Assembly (NCBI GenBank): GCA_963807235.1
Contig: CAWEBF010000009.1
Span: 496,001 to 560,000, forward strand
DNA length: 64,000 nucleotides
Direction of reading: 5' to 3'
Source: CAWEBF01 sp963807235
GTDB taxonomy: Bacteria > Acidobacteriota > Vicinamibacteria > Vicinamibacterales > UBA2999
Part shown: piece after piece, positions 57,528 through 64,000 of the stretch
How the letters are laid out: each line of letters begins with the position of its first letter
Position numbering within the stretch: position 1 is the stretch's first letter
The notes under the pieces: model-generated
Told to the model about the DNA's origin: nothing
The model's database searches: none
The model's input: the letters and a program-made list of their open reading frames with translations, nothing else
Translations under genes and position numbers: made by a program

Positions 57528-58867
57528 TTACAGCGCGCCGGTTCCCCAGGGGCCGGTGATCGCGAAGGTGATCCCCGGGCCCTGCAGGTTGCCGAACAGC
57601 CACTGCCCGTTCGGGCTGTAGCAGGCGCCGGCAAACTCGGTGCCGCGGAAGTCGCCGATGATCCCGTTGCGCTCGCCGTTCAGCACCGCGGTGTTCTTGC
57701 GAACTGGAAAATCTGGCCGTCCAGCGTGAGGCCGTGCAGGAACTCGTCGCCGCTGCCGTCCTCGCAGAGCACGAGACCGCCGCGGGGGCTGACGGTGATG
57801 TTGTCGGGCGCGTTCAGCACCGCGGCGCTCGGCGACTGGAACAGCAGCGCTGATGGTCTCTTCGGCGGGTCGTGGACCCAGATCTGGCCCTGGCCGCTGC
57901 CTCCGCTCGTGGACACGATGTAGATCTTCCGGTCGTTGCCGTACCAGCATCCTTCCAGGCGCGCGAACGTCGCCGCGCCCGGCGGCCCGGCCCTGCGCCC
58001 ACACGAAGTTGCCGCGGCATCGTCCGGCGCTGGGTTGTCGGGCTGCGGATCGCGCACCCAGTCCACGCCAAGTCGTGCCGTTGGGATGGCCGCCGCCAGG
58101 TTCGCGGGGCTTCACCGTCACACCTGCATCATGTACAGCTCGCCGCCCTGGTGCAGGTCGTTCCGGCTCGTTCGGCACGAAGCGGTAGAAGCCCGCGAAG
58201 GTTCCCGGCGTCCTCGGTCTCGTAGACGTAGCCCGTCGCCGGATCGACCGCAATGGCCTCGTGCGAGAAGCGGCCCATGTCGCGGATCGGCTCGGGATCG
58301 CCATCGCCATCGGCCGGCACGTCGAAGATGTAGCCGTGTCGGCCTGCGCTGTCGCGCGGTGAACGCGTGGTCTCTTCGCACGTCAGCCACGAACCCCACG
58401 GCGTGGACCGCCGGCGCAGTTGCGGATGGTCCCGCTGAGGCTCGGCGCCGTGCTGCACGTACTCGCCCGTTCTTCTCGTCGAACACCAGAGTCGTCGTGC
58501 CGCCCGCCGCCTGCGGGATCGTAGCCGCACGCGTCGCCGAACGGAGTGCCGCCCCCAGCTCGTGGTTGCGAACCAGGCGCACGAGTCCCTTGCCGGTGGA
58601 TACGCGGCCATCCCGTCGTGCGCTCCTGGCGTCGGCACCCCCGTTCGTCATGGCGTCACCGGTCCATCCGAAGCTCAAGTATCTGAAGCCCTCGGGCAGC
58701 GCCAGCAACGCCAGAGCCGGTGGTCTCGTCGAGTGTCGGCAGCAGCGGGCCGTAGCCAGCGGCCGCAACGTTTTCTTCTAGCCTCAAGGCGCTGCCACCA
58801 ACGCGGAAAAAGGAACCGATGCGGCGGCTGCCATCGCCGCATTTTTCAGAAAGGATCGACGCTGCAT
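57528..58867 (-). CDS. PhoX/DUF839-family exported protein, at least five frameshifts
   Basis: Twin-arginine-type start MQRRSFLKNAAMAAAASVPF, then LPEGFRYLSFGWTGDAMTNG, VRLVRNHELG, GGTTTLVFDEKNG and DMGRFSHEAIAVDPATGYVYETEDA in different frames. The C-terminal half has GCWYGNDRKIYIVSTSGGSGQGQIWV, NITVSPRGGLVLCEDGSG and GACYSPNGQWLFGNLQGPG. This is the layout of PhoX-like Ca/Fe-dependent alkaline phosphatases. The shift density is higher than in neighbouring genes, so true decay is possible alongside sequence errors. It is convergent with the kinase. Confidence 0.75.
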
Positions 58868-58972
58868 GAATGGACCTCCAGACTTGCGGCCGGGTCAAGT
58901 CGGCTCGCGTCGAGCAGTCTGGAGAGCGGTGATGACGGCGCGGTGGCGGTGATGTAAACACCGCGCGACGTG

Positions 58973-59916
58973 TCAATCGATGAGCTTCTTCTGGACGTGC
59001 CACCCGGCCATCGCGCAGAGGCCGCAGTCCTTGCCCACGAACATCCTGGCGGCGTGCGCGTCGTCGCGCAGACGCCACTGCAGCCACGCGACCGCCACCG
59101 TGCCGAACGCGCCGCCGTTCGGCTCGCTGTAGGTGCCCGAGTGCCCCATCTTCTCCAGCCATGCGCGGAACACCGGGATGTGGTTCAGCCTGGCGAAGTC
59201 GTCTTCTGCGTTCACGAACGCGATGTCGGAGGCGTCACCGCTGACGTAGATCGCCGGGACGCGCAGCGTCTTCAGGCTCTCCTTGGTGGCGTCGGCGCCC
59301 GCGAGCACGCGCGGATCGGGCCCGCCGCCGATGACGCCGCTGTTCCAGACGCCCAGCGTCGTCACGCGGGGATCGTGTGCCGCGTCGATGGCCTGCAGTC
59401 CCCCGCACGACATGCCCATGGCCGCCACCTTCGTGGTGTCCAGCTTGTTGTGATAGCGGCTTCCTGCCCGGGCGTTCTCGGCCATGGCCCAATTGATGGC
59501 GTCGATGAGCTGCGACGCCCTGGTAGCGGGCGATCGACGCGCCGGCGCGGCCGTGTTGACTGGCGGTGGGGCTGTGCGCGGGCGCGGGGCCGGAGCTGGG
59601 GCGACAGTCCGCTCGGGACCCATGGGACCGATGGCGATCGCCAGATATCCATGCGACGCGATCTCGGTCAGGAAGTGGCGAAACGCGTTGCCGACGTTGA
59701 CGCACGCACCGTTGCCCCAGACGACGATGGGCATTTTTCGGGGACCCAGCGCTGCGAGGTCCCTGGGGCGGTAGACCATGTGCGTGGTGAGGCCGGGGTC
59801 AGCCTCCATCACGGCGGGAAACGCGCCCGTGCCAGCCGTCACCGGCGTCTGTGCCAGGACCGGGCTCAGGGCAGCCCCAGGGTCAGGGCGATCGCAAGGC
59901 CGAGCGTTCGGTGCAT
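58973..59916 (-). CDS. Exported alpha/beta hydrolase (dienelactone hydrolase-like), one frameshift
   Basis: The start MHRTLGLAIALTLGLP with an aggagg five bases upstream gives a signal peptide. After a shift near 59872 the mature part reads ALSPVLAQTPVTAG. The hydrolase core has IVVWGNGACVNVGNAFRHF, the nucleophile elbow KVAAMGMSCGGLQAIDA (GMSCGG), YVSGDASDIAF with the acid, and EKMGHSGTYSEPNGG with the His. A Pro-rich insert (PAPAPRPRTAPPP) follows the second strand. The ending CGLCAMAGWHVQKK carries a Cys pair. Substrate unknown. It shares the strand with PhoX, about 100 bases apart. Confidence 0.8.
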
Positions 59917-59972
59917 GTCTCCTCCCGGCGGCAGTATACGCGCCGATGCGGTATCCTCGCCGGCAGCCCCCG

Positions 59973-60359
59973 ATGCCGACGCGACGCCAGTTCGTGAAGC
60001 GTGCCGGAACCGAAGTGGTCGCCGTGCAATTGGCGCTCGACACGGACGGCTTCACCTACCGCAAGTGGGGCGACGTGCAGACCTGCAAGCCTGGTGATTG
60101 GATCGTCCAGAACGACGGCGAGGTGTACACCGTCGATCGCGATACCTTCGCCCATACGTACCGCGAGGAGTCGCCGGGACGCTATCGCAAGGTCTCACCC
60201 GTGTGGGCCGAGAAAGCCGACGAGGCGGGAACGGTGCGAACCAAGGAAGGCCTGACCCACTATCCCGCCGGCGCGTACCTGGTGTCCAACGACGCCGAGG
60301 GCACAGACACCTATGCGGTGCTGGCCGCGTCCTTCGAGGCGATGTACGAGCCGCTCTGA
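59973..60359 (+). CDS. Unknown protein, 128 aa
   Basis: MPTRRQFVKRAGTEVVAVQL is followed by a beta-rich fold with two similar units: TCKPGDWIVQNDGEVYTVDR with its following TYREE, and THYPAGAYLVSNDAEGTDTY. The PGDW.V.N..GE.Y pattern recurs in small orphan proteins of unknown function. No signal peptide or metal motif is seen. It is divergent from the hydrolase and ends just before the dehydrogenase-like gene. An upstream ATG at 59946 is possible. Confidence 0.55.
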   Translation: MPTRRQFVKRAGTEVVAVQLALDTDGFTYRKWGDVQTCKPGDWIVQNDGEVYTVDRDTFAHTYREESPGRYRKVSPVWAEKADEAGTVRTKEGLTHYPAGAYLVSNDAEGTDTYAVLAASFEAMYEPL

Positions 60360-60362
60360 ACC

Positions 60363-61525
60363 GTGCCACAGCCACACCCCGTCGTCAGCCGTACCTTGCG
60401 CTCCTGCCCCAGCTGGCCGGACACGCGGTTGGCACGGAGCAGGCCAAGCGGGTGGCGCCGGAACAGTTCGACGCGCTGGCCGCCGCCGGCGTGTTCCGCA
60501 TGACGGCCCCGCGGCAGTACGGCGGTGACGAGGTGGACTTCCAGACGCAGTGCGACGTGCTGGCCCAGGTGGCCAGGGCCTGTCCATCGACCTCGTGGGT
60601 GGCGACCATCTTCAGTGCGATGTCGTGGCTGGTGGGGACATTTCCGGACGAGGCCCAGGAGGAGATTCTCGGCGCGCGCGACCCGCGCGTCAGCGGTGTG
60701 TTCTCCCCCACCGGCACCGCCACGCCGGTTGACCGCGGCTACCGCGTCTCTGGCCGATGGGGCTTCAACACGGGTGGCCAGGGTTCTAACTGGACCATCG
60801 TGAATGCCCTGCTGGGGTCGGGCAGGGACGCGATGCCGCTGTGCACCATCGTCAAATCCAGCGAGCTGTCGAGGCTGGACGACTGGCATGCCAGCGGCAT
60901 GGCCGGCACCGGCAGCCACACCGTCGTTGCCGAGGACATCTTCGTGCCGGCGCACCGTGCCCAACCGCTGCCCGCGATGATCGAGGCGAACTACGTTCCC
61001 AACCGCCACAACGCCGGCAACCCGTACTTCAATCTGCCTCTTGCGGCCGTGCTGACGGTCAACGGCGGTGGCACACCCATCGGCATCGCGCAGGGAGCCT
61101 TCGACGCGTTCTTCGCGCGGCTGCCGGGCCGCCCCATCACCTACACGACCTACACCAACCAGGCGGAGGCGGCGATCACGCATCTCCAGGCGGGCGAGGC
61201 CGCACTGCTGCTCGAGTCGGCGGACGCGCACATCCGGCGCGCGGCGGCGATCCTGGACGATCCGGAGGCGCCGCGTCCCTTCACGATGCGCGCGCGCGTC
61301 AAGGCACGCGCGCATGTTGCGTACGCCACCGGCTTGTCACGTCAAGCGGTGGACCTGCTGTTCCACGGCAGCGGCGCGTCGGCGATTCAGTCGCACGTGC
61401 CGATTCAGCGATTCCAGCGCGACATGCAGGCACTGGCGAACCACGCGGTCATGCACGCGCCGACGGGCATCGAGCTCTACGGCCGCGTCCTGTGCGGGCT
61501 CGAGCCGAACACGCTGTTGTATTGA
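60363..61525 (+). CDS. Acyl-CoA dehydrogenase-fold flavin monooxygenase (HsaA/NcnH-like), N terminus shifted
   Basis: Acyl-CoA dehydrogenase fold of about 385 residues in the branch that includes two-component flavin-dependent hydroxylases. Visible: PEQFDALAAAGVFRMTAPRQYGGDEVDFQTQCDVL, ACPSTSWVATIFSAMSWLVG, FSPTGTATPVDRGYRVSGRWGF, and DDWHASGMAGTGSHTVVAEDIFVP. This pattern (SGxxGTGSH) is typical of HsaA/NcnH enzymes and unlike beta-oxidation enzymes. No in-frame start codon exists, so I assume GTG at 60363 and a shift near 60395. No flavin reductase gene is adjacent. Confidence 0.8.
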
Positions 61526-61555
61526 TGAGCCGCGATCGCCGCGGGCCGGCCGATA

Positions 61556-61599
61556 CTAGCGAGGCTCCGCCTCCGATGGCGTAGGCTCCGCCTCGCTAG
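61556..61599. repeat. Palindromic element with CTAGCGAGG arms
   Basis: Arms ctagcgagg and cctcgctag, with aggctccgcct present as a direct repeat at both sides of the centre. The TAGCGAG/CTCGCTA core is shared with the 14-bp inverted repeat at 10620. It lies after the dehydrogenase-like gene and may act as a terminator or be a dispersed palindrome. Confidence 0.55.
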
Positions 61600-61613
61600 G
61601 GCAGTGTTTGATT

Positions 61614-61632
61614 GCCCGCGCTCTGCGCGGGC
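61614..61632. repeat. CTCTG-loop hairpin
   Basis: Stem gcccgcg/cgcgggc with loop ctctg, similar in layout to the first hairpin at 10567. It follows the palindrome at 61556 by 15 bases. Confidence 0.45.
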
Positions 61633-61736
61633 GTAGACGTCTTGAACGGGTGCAGAACAACTTGACTCGATCGCAAGGATTCCAGGCGTTCAAGACGTCT
61701 AGCGGCGGGATGAGCGGCGTCTGCGGTCGTGTGGCG

Positions 61737-62341
61737 ATGGCGTCGATGCTCATCGCCGTCATGGCCGGATGCCGGCAGCCCGTCACCGGCTCCGGAGGCG
61801 TGGCCTCGCTGCCCCGCGACGGCATTACCGTGGCTCAGCGCGCGGAGTGGCGCACGCACTTGATGTGGCCCGATGCCTGTGAGGACGCGTTTCGCGCCAG
61901 CCACGCCGGCGACAGCGGCGGGATGACGGTGGCGAGCCTGGGGCCTGGCGTCTTGCTAGCGGAGGTGACGTGCGCGGCCGGGGCATACCAGCCCTCGACG
62001 ATGCGGTACAAGGTCAGTGAAGACGCCAGCGGAACGCGTGGCACCTTGCTGTCCTTCCCGGTATATGTCTCGGAGGACGGGCGCGAGTTGACGGTGTCGC
62101 GCGACACCGAGGTATGGGGCGAGTCGGTGGTTGACGGCACGAGTGCGACAATCGCGATTCTGAGCGTGGCTCGCCAGACGGCCGACTGCGGCGTCTGGGC
62201 ACGCTATTCGCTGACCGGGAACGAGCCGCGCCTCCTGGCTGCCGCCGCGCGGCTGCAGTGTCCAACCGAGCCGGACTCCCCGGCCCAACTCTCGGCAGCT
62301 GGCCCTCCCGCGGATGGGACGCGATCCCGCGAAAGGACTGA
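61737..62341 (+). CDS. Lipoprotein with DUF1176-like domain
   Basis: MASMLIAVMAGCRQPVTG is a short lipoprotein signal with the lipobox VMAGC. The body has EWRTHLMWPDACEDAFRASH, GGMTVASLGPGVLLAEVTC and AGAYQPSTMRYKVSED, which resembles the start of DUF1176-type periplasmic proteins. The open frame runs to 62504 across the next gene. In another frame a stop at 62339-62341 lies just before that gene's ATG, so a small shift near 62290 is likely. It starts 137 bases after the inverted repeat. It is coupled to the GH19 gene 3 bases downstream. Confidence 0.6.
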
Positions 62342-62344
62342 CGG

Positions 62345-62954
62345 ATGTACATCGACCACACGGCCTTCTTCAACGGATACCGGTCGGCGTTCGGCCGGCT
62401 CAAGCAAGGCCAGGTCACGGGCATCGAATTGCTGGGGCGCCACATGGAGGCGGACTCCGCCATCACGGATCTGCGGTGGTCCGCCTACATGCTGGCCACC
62501 GTGAAGCACGAGTGCAGCGATACGTGGCAACCGATCATCGAGCGCGGCCCGCGCAGCTACTTCGATCAGTACCGAAACGGGCACCGCCAAAGGCACGCGT
62601 CTGGGCAACACGGAGCCCGGCGACGGGTACCGCTTCCGCGGGCGGGGGTATGTGCAGATCACCGGGCGCGCCAACTATGCCCGTCTGACCACCGCCCTTG
62701 GACTGGGTCCCGAGGCCAACCTCCAGCAGGATCCTGAGCACACGCTGCGCCCCGCGATCGCCTACGGGATCATGTCGGTCGGCATGCGGAAGGGCCTCTT
62801 CACCGGCAAGAAGCTGTCCGACTACATCTCGCGGGCGGGCGGCTGCGACTACAAGCAGGCGCGGCGGATCATCAACGGCCAGGACCGCGCGGCGCTCATC
62901 GCCGACTATGCAGTCACGCTCGAAGACATCCTTCGCGCGTCCATCATGAGGTAA
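62345..62954 (+). CDS. GH19 lysozyme/chitinase-like enzyme without signal peptide, one frameshift
   Basis: Glycoside hydrolase family 19, the fold of many phage endolysins. The first half is MYIDHTAFFNGYRSAFGRLKQ and LRWSAYMLATVKHECSDTWQ with the likely catalytic Glu in KHE, followed by SYFDQY. After a shift near 62575 comes GNTEPGDGYRFRGRGYVQITGRANYA, the conserved GxGYVQITGR core, and ISRAGGCDYKQARRIINGQD. About 202 residues. There is no export signal. The position directly after a lipoprotein gene, with 3 bases between, suggests a coupled pair. It could cleave peptidoglycan or chitin. Confidence 0.8.
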
Positions 62955-62960
62955 CCGTCG

Positions 62961-64000
62961 ATGCGTGACTATCTGGCCCGGGCCCGGGCGGCCCTGAATG
63001 GCTTCGACGCGGCCGCACGTGCGCTGTCCGCGGCGGCGGGCACCGCCGACACGCCCCCCATCCTGCCGAAGAGCCGCGAAACGGCCTCCGCGTTGCTGGA
63101 GGCCACCGCGCGCTTTGCGGGTATCACTGGCCCTGCCGGAGAACACGGCCGTGGACATCGCCGATCTGCAGGTGCGCCTCGAGGACCAGTCACGGCGCCT
63201 GGCGCGCCACCTGAAGGCGCTCGGCGAAGCCGTGGCCTCGGCGACGGGCGCCGCCCGCGCCACGGCGGATGCACTGGGCCCTGCGTTGCGGGACCTGGAG
63301 GAGCACGCGCAGCGCGTCGCGGCGGCCGTCTTCCCCAGCGCGATCGAAGGCGTGCGCGAGATCAACAAGACGCTGTGGGAGATGCGGCTCATCTGGAAAG
63401 ACTACGGCGACGTGCTCGATCGCGGTGTCAAAGGCAAGCTGCCGGGCCTGAGCTCGAAGCAGCTCGATGCCGTGGACACGACGGCACAGGAAGTGCTGTC
63501 GCGATTCGACGCCGTGAATGCGCTGATGAACAACCTGGTGACGGCGCCGCTCGTCGGCGACGGCGCTCAGGCGGCGGCGCTCGTCGAAAGCGCTCGCGCC
63601 GAGCTGACCGCTGCCGTCAAGCGGGCGCGCTCGAAGGCTGCCGATGCGTACAAGCCGTTCCACGCCGTGCTGTCGCGCGCCGAGAAGCTGGCTGCGCGAA
63701 GATCGCCGATCTCTTCGATGGCCTGCGCATCCCCGTATTCCCCCCGGCGGATCAGCTGCTGGCCTTTGCCGACTACATCGATCACGACGCCTACCGCGCC
63801 CTGGCTGGCGTGGAGCGGTTCGCGCTGATGAACATCGGCGCGCGCCTGCAGAGCGTCGCCCTGGGTTCCGGAGAAGGCGGCGGCACGCTGGCGGACCCGC
63901 GGTTCGGGATTCGCGTGTTCGACGTGTTTCCGGACCGCATCTACTTCACGGCGAAGGTGGAGTTTCTCAGGGCCGTCGAGGCGCTGGCCGATCCCAGGCG
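62961..64000 (+). CDS. Large unknown protein, 3' truncated by window, frameshifts
   Basis: Starts MRDYLARARAALNGFDAAAR 6 bases after the GH19 stop. Long helical stretches with heptad character follow (IADLQVRLEDQSRRLARHLK, IEGVREINKTLWEMRLIWKD, LVESARAELTAAVKRARSKA), then a more globular part (KIADLFDGLRIPVFPPADQL, YRALAGVERFALMNIGARLQ, FGIRVFDVFPDRIYFTAKVE). Shifts occur near 63130 and 63700. I recognise no domain. Its coupling to the GH19 gene suggests a shared function, such as a structural or delivery protein. It continues past the window end. Confidence 0.55.
   Translation, partial: MRDYLARARAALNGFDAAARALSAAAGTADTPPILPKSRETASALLEATARFAGITGPAGEHGRGHRRSAGAPRGPVTAPGAPPEGARRSRGLGDGRRPRHGGCTGPCVAGPGGARAARRGGRLPQRDRRRARDQQDAVGDAAHLERLRRRARSRCQRQAAGPELEAARCRGHDGTGSAVAIRRRECADEQPGDGAARRRRRSGGGARRKRSRRADRCRQAGALEGCRCVQAVPRRAVARREAGCAKIADLFDGLRIPVFPPADQLLAFADYIDHDAYRALAGVERFALMNIGARLQSVALGSGEGGGTLADPRFGIRVFDVFPDRIYFTAKVEFLRAVEALADPR

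Overview
The window is GC-rich bacterial DNA with tightly packed genes, almost certainly from an acidobacterium, probably the Vicinamibacteria (subdivision 6) lineage. That assignment is an inference from lineage-typical families: a VWFA-related secreted protein, an FtsX/MacB-type 'duplicated orphan' permease, membrane-bound Ser/Thr kinases, a Lys/Ala-rich tail fused to a DUF6335-like domain, and core genes of matching character. No rRNA is present; one tRNA (Thr, CGT) is.

Layout. 1-8.9 kb: argS (its 5' end lies outside the window), a class I glutamine amidotransferase, then a leftward run valS-nadC-birA-unknown-rumA-like. 8.9-13.7 kb: a response regulator, a split B12-dependent acyl-CoA mutase and glutamate dehydrogenase. 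13.7-22.3 kb: secreted metallo-beta-lactamase-fold and VWFA proteins, two acyl-CoA dehydrogenases, a copper-chaperone-like protein, an SDR protein, a TetR remnant and a HIT hydrolase. 22.3-26.3 kb: IHF/HU-like protein, ribosomal protein S1, the DUF6335-like protein and cytidylate kinase. 26.4-33.6 kb: hydrolase, cupin, pseudouridine synthase, scpB-scpA-trpS-uvrC. 33.6-39.6 kb: CDP-alcohol phosphatidyltransferase, Ku, thymidine kinase, EF-P, Hsp20 and HtrA. 39.6-48.1 kb: leuA, a LysR regulator, leuD-leuC, a 3-methyladenine glycosylase, uvrA and a secreted peroxiredoxin. 48.2-53.2 kb: tRNA-Thr followed by the C-terminal stub of a tyrosine integrase and a sparsely coding accessory stretch of small, partly decayed genes (two zinc ribbons, a winged-helix protein, a beta/gamma-crystallin protein, a CPBP protease). 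53.4-64 kb: ADOP permease, Ser/Thr kinase, PhoX-type protein, hydrolase, flavin-dependent dehydrogenase/monooxygenase, a lipoprotein, a GH19 lysozyme-like enzyme and a large unknown protein cut by the window end.

Reading frames break very often, including in genes that should be essential (argS, rpsA, uvrA, uvrC, leuA). At least 25 small indels are needed to restore full-length proteins. The simplest explanation is uncorrected sequencing or assembly error, so most broken genes are listed as CDS with the shift noted, and not as pseudogenes. Real decay is more likely in the integrase stub, the TetR remnant and parts of 48.3-53 kb.

The most striking non-coding signal is a set of intergenic clusters of imperfect 7-bp tandem repeats. 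There are eight loci, each built on a different heptamer, and several are arranged as inverted pairs. Three divergent promoter regions (gdhA, hsp20/efp, leuA/lysR) also carry long-span inverted repeats of 52-54 bp.
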